From contig CAWBTU010000006.1 of NCBI GenBank assembly GCA_963791805.1, positions 1,860,001 through 1,924,000 of the forward strand: a stretch of DNA of 64,000 nt, written 5' to 3'. The position numbers were made by a program, and so were the translations under genes. Below the pieces are notes generated by a model. That model was not told the origin of the DNA. It did no database searches and worked only from the letters and a program-made list of their open reading frames with translations. This DNA comes from JACMJL01 sp963791805 (GTDB taxonomy: Bacteria > Bacillota > Clostridia > Clostridiales > Clostridiaceae). Below are positions 32,942 to 42,384 of the stretch, in pieces; within the stretch, counting starts at the first letter, position 1; each line of letters begins with the position of its first letter.

Positions 32942-34318
32942 TCATTTTTTAGTTAAATAAATTATAAATTTTGTGCCTATCCCCTCTTCACTTTCTAGCT
33001 TTATTTGGCCACCATGAAGCTCTACTATTCTTTTAGTAATTGATAAACCTAGACCACTACCGCCTTCACTGCTTCGGGCTTTATCACCTCTAACAAATTC
33101 ATTAAATAAACTGTTTATTGTTTCTAGTTCCATTCCTACGCCATTATCTTCAATAGTAACTACTATTTTTTCTTCATTTTCTTGAAGTGAAATCTTAAGC
33201 TCCGTTTTAGGTGGGTTATATTTAATTGCATTTACTACAAGATTTCCAATAGCTCGCTCCATCTCTTTACTATCAAAATTAGCATAAACGGCCTTTTCAG
33301 GTATATCCAATACTAAATTAAATTCTTTTCCTTCTAGCTCCCCATAGAATAGTACTACAAGTTCTCTTAAAAATTCTCCAAAATCTTTTACATTTTTGTT
33401 CAAAACATAGTTAGGACTATCTAGTTTTGCAAAGCTGAATAAGCCCTCTACTAAATAATTTAACCTTAGGGTCTTGTTATATATATATCCTAGATAAATT
33501 TTCTTTTCCTCTTCATTATCGGTTTCATTTTCAATTAATGCTTTAGAGTAACCCATTATTGAGGTTATTGGAGTTTTTATATCATGGGAAATATTCCTTA
33601 TCATCCTTTTCTTACTCTCTTCACTAATTTGCTTCTCTTCCTCAGCCTTTTGTAATTTCTCAACCATAAAATTAAAGGCTCTTTTAATTTCATTAATTTC
33701 TTTATAGGTTTTAAAATTAAGTCTAACAGCGTAATTTCCACCGGCCATTTCACTAATACCCCACCTGATTTTTTTAAGAGGCTTTGCTAATATTTTAATT
33801 GAGATAAGAGACATAAAAAACATAACTACAATTATAAATAGTATAGTAATCAACAAAGCATTAAGAGCAAAACGCCCCAAATTCTTTTCCAAAGTATCAT
33901 TTTCGTCACTATAACTATCATTTAGCAATTTTACTACGTATAATACTTCCTTATTATCTGCATTTTCTTTATAAGCTTTTACATCGTATTTTTCCTTAAT
34001 ATCAGTATTATTCAAGACATTTTCAGTATTATATTCATAAATAGAATCCTGTTTGTTTCCTATAACTTGTTTAACCTTATTATCTTCAACTACTTCTATC
34101 CATCCCTTGTTTTTTAACACTTGATTCTGATTTATATCCTTATAGTTAGCCTTAAAGATTTTACTATTGTCCACAGTATCAAAGTTGAAATTAGGATTTT
34201 TTAAGTATGTTTGAAGAATAATTGCTAATACAAAAACAATTATTGCAGCTATAAAAATTATAATAGATATTACATAATTCACTAAAAATATACGTAAAAG
34301 ACTCTTTCTATGTTTCAT
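32942..34318 (-). CDS. Sensor histidine kinase (OmpR-class partner)
   Basis: A 458-residue kinase. Two membrane helices (about 12-36 and 155-180) frame an extracytoplasmic domain of ~115 residues; a HAMP segment, the phospho-acceptor motif NISHDIKTPITSIMGY and HATPase motifs NLVVNAIKYNPP, DNGVGM and GGSGLGLSITKRI follow. The ATG at 34318 has GAGGGA seven bases upstream and overlaps the end of the response regulator gene by 11 bases. The pair sits between the MprF gene and a small ORF and probably responds to envelope stress or cationic peptides, which is inference from the neighbourhood. Confidence 0.93.
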   Translation of the reverse strand: MKHRKSLLRIFLVNYVISIIIFIAAIIVFVLAIILQTYLKNPNFNFDTVDNSKIFKANYKDINQNQVLKNKGWIEVVEDNKVKQVIGNKQDSIYEYNTENVLNNTDIKEKYDVKAYKENADNKEVLYVVKLLNDSYSDENDTLEKNLGRFALNALLITILFIIVVMFFMSLISIKILAKPLKKIRWGISEMAGGNYAVRLNFKTYKEINEIKRAFNFMVEKLQKAEEEKQISEESKKRMIRNISHDIKTPITSIMGYSKALIENETDNEEEKKIYLGYIYNKTLRLNYLVEGLFSFAKLDSPNYVLNKNVKDFGEFLRELVVLFYGELEGKEFNLVLDIPEKAVYANFDSKEMERAIGNLVVNAIKYNPPKTELKISLQENEEKIVVTIEDNGVGMELETINSLFNEFVRGDKARSSEGGSGLGLSITKRIVELHGGQIKLESEEGIGTKFIIYLTKK

Positions 34319-35033
34319 TATGTGTTCCCTCAAATCGATATCCTAAACCCCTTATGGTTTTTAAATACTTGGGGTTTTTGCTATCTTCTTCAATTTTATC
34401 TCTAAGCTTACTTATATGTACCATTATAGCGTTATCATCATAAAGATATGGTTCATTCCATACAGTTTCAAAAATATACTTTTTCGTAAATACTCTATTG
34501 GGATTGTTCATTAGAACTTCTAGTATTTTATATTCCGTAGAAGTTAAACAGATTTTGTTCCCATTTTTATTTAAAGAAAAGTTCTCTCTATTTAAAATCA
34601 TATCCCCTACTTTAATAAAGTCTGTTTCTTTTTCATTTATCTCAACTTGTACTGCCCCTCTGTTATTAAAAAAATAGTACCTTCTAAGTTGTGCCTTTAC
34701 TCTTGCTAAAAGTTCCAAGGGATCAAATGGCTTAGTCACATAATCATCAGCTCCTACTTCTAGCCCTATAATCTTGTCATAGCCTTCAGTTTTAGCGGAA
34801 ATAACTATAATAGGAATATCTATTTTCTCTCTTAAGGCTCTTATCAAAGAATATCCATCCATATTAGGCATCATTATATCTACTATAGCTAAGTCTACCT
34901 TATTATTTGATATCATATTTAATGCCTCAATTCCATTATAACTTTTAAGAACGTTATAAGTATTCCTTAAGTAAAGTTCGATTAAGTCAACTATTTCTTT
35001 TTCATCATCAACTATTAAAATATTCTTATCCAT
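34308..35033 (-). CDS. OmpR/PhoB-family response regulator
   Basis: A 241-residue regulator. Receiver: ILIVDDEKEIVDLI, phospho-acceptor in LAIVDIMMPNMDG, Thr/Ser in VISAKTEGYD, Lys in DDYVTKPFDPLEL. The DNA-binding winged helix ends with HISKLRDKIEEDSKNPKYLKTIRGLGYRFE. I chose the ATG at 35033 because GGAGGG sits four bases upstream; the frame opens at 35045. Four AACCTT-type repeats at 11-bp spacing upstream of mprF are the pattern expected for this class of regulator, so mprF is a likely target. Confidence 0.93.
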   Translation of the reverse strand: MDKNILIVDDEKEIVDLIELYLRNTYNVLKSYNGIEALNMISNNKVDLAIVDIMMPNMDGYSLIRALREKIDIPIIVISAKTEGYDKIIGLEVGADDYVTKPFDPLELLARVKAQLRRYYFFNNRGAVQVEINEKETDFIKVGDMILNRENFSLNKNGNKICLTSTEYKILEVLMNNPNRVFTKKYIFETVWNEPYLYDDNAIMVHISKLRDKIEEDSKNPKYLKTIRGLGYRFEGTHNET

Positions 35034-35191
35034 AAGGCCCTCCAATTTTAAATAATTAAGTGCACAAAACCTATTACTAATATATATTATACCAGAACTT
35101 TACACACTTTTTAAAACTTGACTTTTAACTAAATCAGCTATTAATATACTTGATTCGCCTTTTACTTTCTCTTTAGTAACAACTTCTACCA

Positions 35192-35396
35192 TTAAATCAG
35201 ATTGTCCCTCCAATTCATTTTTTCCATCATCTTGTTTATTAGACTTAAAATCATTCCTATACTTGTACTTTTTCCTGGACCATTTGGACCTAGAAGTTCA
35301 AAAACATCTCCCTCGTAAACTTTAAAGCTTAAGTCATCTACTACAGTTTTTTTCACATTTTTTCGAAAGATTTTGTACATTTATTATTTCTTTCAT
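35192..35396 (-). pseudogene. ABC transporter ATP-binding subunit remnant
   Basis: Only the first ~60 residues of an ABC ATPase can be recognised, split over two frames. An ATG at 35396 opens MKEIINVQNLSKK, then a second frame continues VVDDLSFKVYEGDVFELLGPNGPGKST, whose Walker A has Pro in place of the usual Ala. The frame then ends at 35192 after LSLINKMMEKMNW. Q-loop, signature motif and Walker B are missing. Internal deletion removed the rest, including any permease. It may be the leftover of a bacitracin/peptide-type transporter that often accompanies such two-component systems. Confidence 0.8.
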
Positions 35397-35419
35397 ATAT
35401 ACCTCCTGGTTTTTCTTTT

Positions 35420-38059
35420 TTATTCACTTTCAGCATTTTTTGAAATAAGCATAGCCAATTCTAGTAATAGTGTAGGTAAAGAAATAACTTTGGGATAAGC
35501 CAAATATCTGGGCTCCCAATCAGGGTGAAATTTTTCTTTATAATTACGTAGTCCAGAAAATTTATACCAATGGTTACCAAATTTAAAAACAAGCTTCCCT
35601 ATTTTTTCTTTTTTATGAGCAAAAGGTGCCAATCCAACATTTGAAAGAGGAGACATACCTAGATTAAAGTATTTGTAATTATGTTCTTTTGCCCATAGAA
35701 TTAGATTTACAAAAATCACATCCATGGTACCATTGGGACAAGAGTTATAGTCAAACCGCATTAAATCTACGGATATTGACATTTCATCATAAACTGGCAT
35801 TATGGTAGCAAAAGCCACAATTTTATCATCTTGATTTTTAAATACGGCTACAGGCGCTGATTGTATATATTCTTCATTAAAGTATCCTAAAGAAAAACCT
35901 TTTTCTTTTCTTTTTCCAAGCCAAATATCAGATACAAGTTTAATTTCGGAAATTACATCCTTAGAAAAAGGTGGTTCTAATATTTCAAATTTGAAATTAT
36001 CTTTTTCCAGACGACTTTTTGCTGAACGTAAGGATTTGTTATGACCGCCTCCTGCTAAACTAAACTCATCTAGATTTATTACAGCTTCTTCTCCCAGTTT
36101 GAAAAAGTAATATCCATTTTCATGAAAATCAGGAAAGTACTTTTCACTAACCTGATAAAATACAGGAGTATGACCCAATTTATCTGCGAAAATTTGAAAA
36201 TCCTCAATTGCATTTTTAAACAGTGAGGTCTCACCTATGGGTTCTCCAAGTACCACTAATTTATTACCAGTATGTTCATAAGCAAGGAGTACTTGATCAT
36301 TTTGTGCCCAATAAAGATTTTTGTTTTTTAAAAATATAAGATGTGTAAGAAAGTTACCTTCATATTTTTCAAGGAAATGTTTTAGCTTTTCAATATCTTG
36401 TTCTTTTGTTCTATTTGCAAATTTCGTGTTAGAACTTGTACTGAAAAATAGAAATAGAAAAATCCAACATACTGTAAAGCCAAAGATTGCACTCCTGATA
36501 AATGCACGTGGGTGAACTGTTAATATATAAAAAACTTTATCAGACTTAAGGAAATTAGCTTGAATACTTGTACCTAGAAGCACATATAGAAAAATACTAG
36601 TAAAAGTTATAAGAAAATATAATATTACTGTTCTTTTCTTAATGGGCTCGCTTTCCCTATAATAACTAGATTTGGATAACCATAATAATAGCGCTATAAT
36701 TAATAGAAATATGGCTTCCTCAAAGTCTAAACCTTTCATAAAGGTAGTAAGTGCACCTAAAATTAATAATACAAGAGTCCAATTAAAAGCTCTTTTTATT
36801 CTTTCTTTAATTTTCCAAGAAAGAACTAATAGCATTAAACCTATTACAATAGAAATCCTATAAGAAATATGCATAACTGGTAGTGATGTTATTTGGGACA
36901 ATAGCTTAATTCGGTCAGCAAGGCTAGGTGTTGCTGCTGAAATCAATAAGATAATACCACAAACAAAAGTCATCAAAGATAAGGCCCATACACCTAAATC
37001 ACTAAAAAAAACATTTTTCTTTGAATTTGCAAAAAATTTATTAATTAATGGTAGCCTCACCCTTCTATCTTGTTGTTTTTTTGCAATCATATTAATGATT
37101 GCCATAATAGCTCCAAGTATCCAAGGCACAATATAGTAAAAAGTTCTATAAATAACTAGTATTGCAAGAGCTTGAGTAGAAGTAGCTCCAATTATTTTTA
37201 GCCCAATAATTGAAACCAAATCAAAAGATCCTAAGCCACCAGGTATCATGCTTAATATTCCCACAGAAGCTGCCACTGCAAGTATGGAAAATGCTTGCAG
37301 TGGTGTAATAGTATTTATAAAACTCCAGCTTACGTACCAAAAGAACAAACTAACCCCACACCACTCAATAAATGAAGCAAAAATCAATTTTATTCTTAAA
37401 GAAGCTGAAGCTGTAATAGAAACGCCTTCTGGTAATAACTTTTTTCTCACCCATTTTATGTTAAATAATACTAAGTATACGAGTAAATATATAACAAAAA
37501 AGATTACAGCAACAAGAAACCATTTATGTTCTTCAAGAATAGGCTTCATAGGTAATATATTAAATAAACCAAGTAAGGAAAGCAATGATAAACCTGTTGT
37601 CATTGCTGGAACAAGTAAAGCATTTATAAATAAACAATCTTTATTTGATACATTTTCTTCTTTATAAAGCATGGTACGAATAACTGCACCAGTTATTCCA
37701 CCAAAACCTAGAAAATTACTAAAAGTATTAGATATCCAAGCAATTTTAAAAGTTTTTAAAAAGGATATTTTGTATTTCAAGTTTTTAATTATAAAATAAT
37801 CATAAAGGGTCATGCAACTCACCGCGGCAGCACCTGTAATAAAAAAGCAGAAAAGTTTTATAGACCTAAAGCTTCTTAATAATGAAAGGGAAGCTGCTAA
37901 ATTAAGGTTTGATAATTCCTTTTTACCTTGAAAACAAATTAAAGAAACTATAAATATAGATACAGCTATCTTAAATACATTTTTCCTGTGTAATATAAAA
38001 AATGCATGTATACGTAACAAAATAAACTTAAATCTAGGCAATATATTGGTATTCTCCAT
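35420..38059 (-). CDS. mprF: Lysylphosphatidylglycerol synthetase/flippase MprF
   Basis: An 879-residue MprF. The N-terminal ~330 residues contain the flippase domain with many helices (SNTFSNFLGFGGITGAVIRT and GGLGSFDLVSIIGLK are typical), followed by further helices to about 560 and a C-terminal DUF2156/GNAT-like synthetase domain (KYFNLGMSPLSNVG, FKFGNHWYKFSGLRNYKEKF). MprF transfers Lys (or Ala) from aminoacyl-tRNA to phosphatidylglycerol and flips the product outward, lowering surface charge and giving resistance to cationic peptides. Its promoter region has four phased repeats, pointing to control by the two-component system encoded downstream. Confidence 0.95.
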   Translation of the reverse strand: MENTNILPRFKFILLRIHAFFILHRKNVFKIAVSIFIVSLICFQGKKELSNLNLAASLSLLRSFRSIKLFCFFITGAAAVSCMTLYDYFIIKNLKYKISFLKTFKIAWISNTFSNFLGFGGITGAVIRTMLYKEENVSNKDCLFINALLVPAMTTGLSLLSLLGLFNILPMKPILEEHKWFLVAVIFFVIYLLVYLVLFNIKWVRKKLLPEGVSITASASLRIKLIFASFIEWCGVSLFFWYVSWSFINTITPLQAFSILAVAASVGILSMIPGGLGSFDLVSIIGLKIIGATSTQALAILVIYRTFYYIVPWILGAIMAIINMIAKKQQDRRVRLPLINKFFANSKKNVFFSDLGVWALSLMTFVCGIILLISAATPSLADRIKLLSQITSLPVMHISYRISIVIGLMLLVLSWKIKERIKRAFNWTLVLLILGALTTFMKGLDFEEAIFLLIIALLLWLSKSSYYRESEPIKKRTVILYFLITFTSIFLYVLLGTSIQANFLKSDKVFYILTVHPRAFIRSAIFGFTVCWIFLFLFFSTSSNTKFANRTKEQDIEKLKHFLEKYEGNFLTHLIFLKNKNLYWAQNDQVLLAYEHTGNKLVVLGEPIGETSLFKNAIEDFQIFADKLGHTPVFYQVSEKYFPDFHENGYYFFKLGEEAVINLDEFSLAGGGHNKSLRSAKSRLEKDNFKFEILEPPFSKDVISEIKLVSDIWLGKRKEKGFSLGYFNEEYIQSAPVAVFKNQDDKIVAFATIMPVYDEMSISVDLMRFDYNSCPNGTMDVIFVNLILWAKEHNYKYFNLGMSPLSNVGLAPFAHKKEKIGKLVFKFGNHWYKFSGLRNYKEKFHPDWEPRYLAYPKVISLPTLLLELAMLISKNAESE

Positions 38060-38130
38060 GTATTATTCTCCTTGCATATTATAATTTGAAGATTAAATCT
38101 CTATTTGTAATAATTTTTCTCTATAGGATT

Positions 38131-38182
38131 ATTATATAAAAATAACCTTTCTTTAACCTTTCCTTAACTTAAGTTAAACCTT
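38131..38182 (-). promoter_or_regulatory. mprF promoter with four 11-bp-phased repeats
   Basis: A -10 TATAAT (38131-38136, minus strand) is preceded by AACCTT-type elements (plus strand) at 38144, 38155, 38166 (degenerate AACTTA) and 38177, an exact 11-bp period. OmpR/PhoB-class regulators bind direct repeats with this spacing over the -35 region. Confidence 0.6.
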
Positions 38183-38223
38183 AAGTTTTAGAATTCAAAC
38201 CAATAACATCCATGAATTGAGCA

Positions 38224-38295
38224 AAAAATATAGTACCAATATAATGGTTTCTACTAGAAGAAAGTTCACTTCCTAGAAAAAATCATATTGGTACT
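38224..38295 (-). terminator. Distal terminator of the bio operon
   Basis: AGTACCAATAT (38232-38242) and ATATTGGTACT (38285-38295) are perfectly complementary around a long loop, and the minus strand continues ATATTTTTT. Confidence 0.65.
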
Positions 38296-38328
38296 TATTT
38301 TCAAAACTCACTTTATCATATCTAATTG

Positions 38329-38356
38329 AAAATTCCGCGGCACATGGACCACGGGA
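38329..38356 (-). terminator. Proximal terminator of the bio operon
   Basis: On the minus strand TCCCGTGG and CCGCGGAA form a GC-rich stem with one mismatch and one wobble around an eight-base loop, followed by TTTTC. It lies about 45 bases after the bioA stop. Confidence 0.55.
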
Positions 38357-38402
38357 TTTAGTACAAAATTATTATAAGTATTACGTAGAATAAAGTCTAT
38401 AA

Positions 38403-39755
38403 TTATCCTTTAATCTCAAAATAGTCCTCTATACTTGTAAAGCAAGTATTCACCATGAATTCTATCTCTTCCTCGTTAATAATATACGGAGGAATAAAAT
38501 ATAGTATATTTCCAATAGGTCTAAGTACTAATCCATTTTTAAGAGCAATATTGTAAATCTTATAACCAACTCTCATATCCCAAGGATAACTTTCCTTAGA
38601 TTCCTTGTCTTTTACTATTTCGATAGCTGTTATCATGCCTATACTTCTAACTTCCCCTACATGCTTTGAATTTTTTGCCTTCTCTTCTGTAAGTTTTTTT
38701 ATAAGCTGACCTTTTTTCTTATTATTTTCAATAATATTATCTTCTTCATATATTTTTAGATTTTCAAGAGCTATTGCGCAGCCCATAGCGTTACCTGCAT
38801 AAGTATGGCTATGAATAAATGATTTTCTCTCTGTATAATCATCATAGAAACAATCATACATTTTATCTGTAGTCATAACTACTGACATGGGCATATATCC
38901 AGCAGAAATCCCTTTTGAAAGGCACATAAAATCTGGACTTATTTGAGCATGATTACAGGCAAACATCTCTCCAGTTCTACCAAAGCCCATTGCAATCTCA
39001 TCTGCAATAAGGTGTATATCATATTTATCACAAAGTTGTCTAAGCTTCTTTAAATAAATGGGCGAATAAATTTTCATCCCTGCAGCACCTTGGACCATAG
39101 GTTCAACTATTACTCCACTTATCTCTTCATGATTTTCCTCTAAACACTTCTTCATATTTTCAAAACATTCTGCACTACAGCTTTCTCTATTTAAACTAAA
39201 TTTGCACCTATAGCAATCTGGACCTTCAACTCTTAAAGTATCTAAAAGTAAAGGCTTGTATACCATGTTAAATTCATCTATGTCACAAACAGATAAGGCC
39301 CCTAAAGTTTCCCCATGATAAGCATCACTTAAAGCAACAAATCTTTTCTTTTTAGAGTTCCCCTTTTGCATATTATAATGAAAACTCATCTTCAAGGCTA
39401 TTTCTACAGCTGAGGAGCCATTATCAGAAAAAAAAACTTTAGTAAGCTTCTCTGGTGTTATGTTTACTAGTTTTTCTGCAAGCTCTATAGCAGGTTTATT
39501 TGAAAAATTGGCAAAAATAACATGTTCAATACTATCTATCTGCTTTTTTATAGCCTCATTAATCCTCTTGTTACTATGTCCAAGGGTATTAGTCCACCAA
39601 GAGGATATACAATCTAGATATCTGTTTCCCTCAATATCATAGAGCCAAACTCCTTCTCCTTTTTCAATAACTATTGGATTAAGCTCTTCATAGTCCTTCA
39701 TTTGTGAACAAGGATGCCATATATATTTCAAATCTTTCTGAACATAACTATTCAT
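38403..39755 (-). CDS. bioA: Adenosylmethionine-8-amino-7-oxononanoate aminotransferase
   Basis: A 450-residue class III aminotransferase. It makes 7,8-diaminopelargonate in biotin synthesis using S-adenosylmethionine as amino donor. Signatures: IWHPCSQMKDYE at the N terminus (the WHP-x(2,3)-M start typical of BioA), FFSDNGSSAVEIALK, DAYHGETLGALS, ADEIAMGFGRTG (PLP Asp) and the Schiff-base Lys in CLSKGISAGYMPMS. Length is normal. It follows bioD by about 20 bases as the last gene of the operon. Confidence 0.95.
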   Translation of the reverse strand: MNSYVQKDLKYIWHPCSQMKDYEELNPIVIEKGEGVWLYDIEGNRYLDCISSWWTNTLGHSNKRINEAIKKQIDSIEHVIFANFSNKPAIELAEKLVNITPEKLTKVFFSDNGSSAVEIALKMSFHYNMQKGNSKKKRFVALSDAYHGETLGALSVCDIDEFNMVYKPLLLDTLRVEGPDCYRCKFSLNRESCSAECFENMKKCLEENHEEISGVIVEPMVQGAAGMKIYSPIYLKKLRQLCDKYDIHLIADEIAMGFGRTGEMFACNHAQISPDFMCLSKGISAGYMPMSVVMTTDKMYDCFYDDYTERKSFIHSHTYAGNAMGCAIALENLKIYEEDNIIENNKKKGQLIKKLTEEKAKNSKHVGEVRSIGMITAIEIVKDKESKESYPWDMRVGYKIYNIALKNGLVLRPIGNILYFIPPYIINEEEIEFMVNTCFTSIEDYFEIKG

Positions 39756-39776
39756 ATAAATACCTCAACCTTCAAT

Positions 39777-40504
39777 TTATAGTTCCTCCATACATGCCTC
39801 AATAGTACTAATACTAAAAGACTCTTTGGCATTTATTCTTATAGCCTGTACCATGTTGTCATTTAAATCTTCAATATGCCCAAGTTTAGCTATAACAGGC
39901 ACCTTAGTAAGCTTCTCTATCATTTGAATATTATCTCTGCAAAGCATATTATCAATATAATTATTTACTATAATTCCTTTAATTTTAATTCCTAGAGTTT
40001 CTATATATTTCACAGTCAATACAGTTTGATTAATAGTTCCTAGACCCGCTCTTGCCACAATTATAACACTCATATTTAAATCTTTAATAAGATTTTCAAG
40101 GGTATATAATCCTTTTTCATCATCTATTAATGGACATACTATTCCTCCGCTACCTTCAGCAATTATATAATCATATTTTCCCTTTTAAATACTCGTATTT
40201 TTCTTTTATTACCTCTATATCAATAGGCTTTGTTTTCAAGTTTTGCTGCAAGATGGGGTGATACTGCAGTCTTATAAACGAAAGGTGTTATATTTTCATA
40301 GGCTTCTTCTAGATTACTGGCCTGACAGGCAAGCTCTGTATCCCCAGGAATAAGCTTATCACCTATTTCAATAGCCCCACTTAAAGCCGCCTTAAAATAG
40401 GTAGCATTATAGCCATTACTTCTGAGAACATGCATAATTCCTGCAGTCACAATAGTTTTACCCACATCTGTATCTGTTCCAACTATAAATACTCCTTTAG
40501 ACAT
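39777..40504 (-). pseudogene. bioD: Dethiobiotin synthetase, frameshifted
   Basis: The N-terminal part (from ATG 40504) has the P-loop GTDTDVGKT and the segment ELACQASNLEEAYENITPFVY, then breaks after AAKLENKAY. Removing one base near 40226 restores IDIEVIKEKYEYLKG, and removing one base of an A4 run (40176-40179) restores YDYIIAEGSGGIVCPL, which leads into the remaining frame ending at 39777. Both repairs are single-base deletions and recover the complete synthetase of about 240 residues. As written it is inactive. It overlaps the end of bioB by eight bases, so the operon structure is intact. Confidence 0.88.
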
Positions 40505-41480
40505 TTTTTCTTACCTCCAACTTTAATTCCTTAATCATTTTTTTATCATCACAAATTTTATTACCTGAGGTTGTTAAGTAGTTTCCTGTAATTGTAGCAT
40601 TTACCCCAGCTTTAAAACTATTCTTGCCGAACTCATCTATAAGATTTCTTCCACCAGCAAGTCTTATAAAAGCTTTAGGGTTAACCATTCTAAATATGGC
40701 TACAGTTTTTAGTATTTCTGCCTGACTTAACGGTTTTTGATTTTCTAAAGGTGTTCCCTTAATTGGGTTCAATACATTTATAGGTATTGACTTAACTTCT
40801 AGATCTCGTAATTGAAAAGCTAACTTAACCCTGTCTTCAAAACTTTCCCCAAGACCAATGATTCCACCAGCACAAACCTTCATCCCTGCCTTCTTTGCTG
40901 CATTTATTGTAGCTATTCTTTCATCATAGCTGTGGGTTGTACAAATCTTTTCGTAGAAGTCTCTACTTGTTTCTAGGTTATGATGATACATCGATATTCC
41001 CTTTTCTCTTAGCTTAACCAGTTTTTCATATTCTAATATTCCTAAGGAAGCACACAAATCCATGTTTGTTTCCTTATTTAATGCTTCATAAATGTCTAGG
41101 ATTTTTTCAAAATCATTTTCAGTAGCTCCCCTACCACTTGTAACCAGTGAAAATCTATTTACTCCCTCATCTTCATTTTCCCTAGCTAGGCTTAAAGCTT
41201 CTTCCTTAGAAACCAATTCATAAACTTCTGCATTTGTTTTGTAATGAGCAGATTGTGCACAAAATTTACAATCCTCAGAACATTGTCCTGACTTTGCGTT
41301 CATTATACTGCAAAGATCTATTTCCTTACCGCAGAAAAATTCCCGTACCCTATTAGCACTATCATATAATGCTTCTAAATCCTCTTCTTTTTCAAATTTA
41401 GCTAATTTCATAGCCTCTTCAAAGCTTATATCTCTACCTTCTAAAATTTTCTCCTCTATGCTCTTAATAAAATCTATCAT
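40497..41480 (-). CDS. bioB: Biotin synthase
   Basis: A 327-residue radical SAM enzyme that inserts sulfur into dethiobiotin. The CxxxCxxC cluster motif is in SGQCSEDCKFCAQSAHY (about 64-80); further BioB features are MYHHNLETSRDFY, AGGIIGLGES, NVLNPIKGTPLEN and RLAGGRNL (with the auxiliary-cluster Arg). Length is typical. It lies 72 bases downstream of bioY and overlaps bioD. Confidence 0.96.
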   Translation of the reverse strand: MIDFIKSIEEKILEGRDISFEEAMKLAKFEKEEDLEALYDSANRVREFFCGKEIDLCSIMNAKSGQCSEDCKFCAQSAHYKTNAEVYELVSKEEALSLARENEDEGVNRFSLVTSGRGATENDFEKILDIYEALNKETNMDLCASLGILEYEKLVKLREKGISMYHHNLETSRDFYEKICTTHSYDERIATINAAKKAGMKVCAGGIIGLGESFEDRVKLAFQLRDLEVKSIPINVLNPIKGTPLENQKPLSQAEILKTVAIFRMVNPKAFIRLAGGRNLIDEFGKNSFKAGVNATITGNYLTTSGNKICDDKKMIKELKLEVRKNV

Positions 41481-41552
41481 GTCGTACTCCTCTCTTAAAA
41501 CATATACAGAAATAATATCTCTACTAGCTTTAATTCTTATTTTTCTCTATAC

Positions 41553-42107
41553 CTAAAGGATATATCCGCTCTTTTTTAAGGCAGGTAGCAGCTTCATTGC
41601 AACATAGGCTGTAAGTATTGTTATTACCAAATCTCCAGTTATGCAAACTACAAAGCCATAAAAAAACGCATAGTAAAAAGAAATATTTTTTCCTAAATAT
41701 AAATTAACACTTAAATAAAAATATGTAACTCCAAATAAATATATAAAAAACAGACCTGACAGCAAGGTAAATATAGTCTTTATAAAGGTTAATTCCCTAA
41801 TATTCTCTCTTATTTTACCTATAACATAAGCGGCTACTATAAAACCAATAAGATAACCAAAAGTAGGCTTAAGTATATAACTAATTCCACCACCTTCAGT
41901 AAATACAGGCACTCCAGCAAGCCCAATAGATACATATACTATTTGTGATAAGGCTCCCAGTCTTGATCCTAAAATTATTCCAGCTAAAGCACAAAACAGA
42001 TACTGGAGGGTAAAAGGTACATAAGGCATTGGCACCTTTATAAATGCTCCAATTGCTGTTAAGGCTGCAAACATTGCTACTAATACTAAATCTCTTGTAT
42101 TTTTCAT
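41553..42107 (-). CDS. bioY: Biotin transporter substrate-binding subunit BioY
   Basis: A 184-residue membrane protein with six helices, the S component of an ECF-type biotin transporter. Family signatures: FIKVPMPYVPFTLQ, GSRLGALSQIVYVSIGLAGVPVF, GGGISYILKPTFGYLIGF. I prefer the ATG at 42107, preceded by GGAGGAG; the open frame reaches 42140. It is the first gene of the operon and sits behind a BirA-like operator, so import and late synthesis of biotin are probably co-repressed. Confidence 0.93.
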   Translation of the reverse strand: MKNTRDLVLVAMFAALTAIGAFIKVPMPYVPFTLQYLFCALAGIILGSRLGALSQIVYVSIGLAGVPVFTEGGGISYILKPTFGYLIGFIVAAYVIGKIRENIRELTFIKTIFTLLSGLFFIYLFGVTYFYLSVNLYLGKNISFYYAFFYGFVVCITGDLVITILTAYVAMKLLPALKKSGYIL

Positions 42108-42172
42108 AGGTTCTCCTCCTAAATGCAGTTGTTTATACATATTAGTATTAATAATAATAGATTATTATTGTA

Positions 42173-42203
42173 TTGTAAACTGTTTTTTTTTTTAAGTTTA
42201 CAA
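42173..42203. promoter_or_regulatory. BirA-like operator of the bio operon
   Basis: TTGTAAAC (42173-42180), a 15-base T-rich spacer and GTTTACAA (42196-42203) form a perfect dyad matching the known BirA half-site TTGTnAAC spacing in Gram-positive bacteria. It lies 65 bases upstream of the bioY start. Confidence 0.75.
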
Positions 42204-42246
42204 TATGAGTTAACTACAAAAGTATCAACTATAGGTTAACCCATAT
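42203..42246. promoter_or_regulatory. Second dyad upstream of the bio operon
   Basis: ATATG-A-GTTAAC (42203-42214) and GTTAAC-C-CATAT (42235-42246) are mirror images around 20 bases. GTTAAC also resembles BirA half-sites, so this may be a second operator or part of the divergent control region. Confidence 0.45.
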
Positions 42247-42384
42247 TTTCATAACCTGATAAAACATTAATTGTTAGATATCCTTCTCCCGCTTTCACTA
42301 TTCCAAATAAATGAACCAATATAAAATGATTATTGAATAAAATTCCAAATATTTAATATAATCATCTATTGAGGGGGTGAAAAT

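Noticed and set aside
37248..37667. Plus-strand open frame inside mprF
   Set aside because: It lies opposite the flippase helices and shows only reversed membrane-codon bias.
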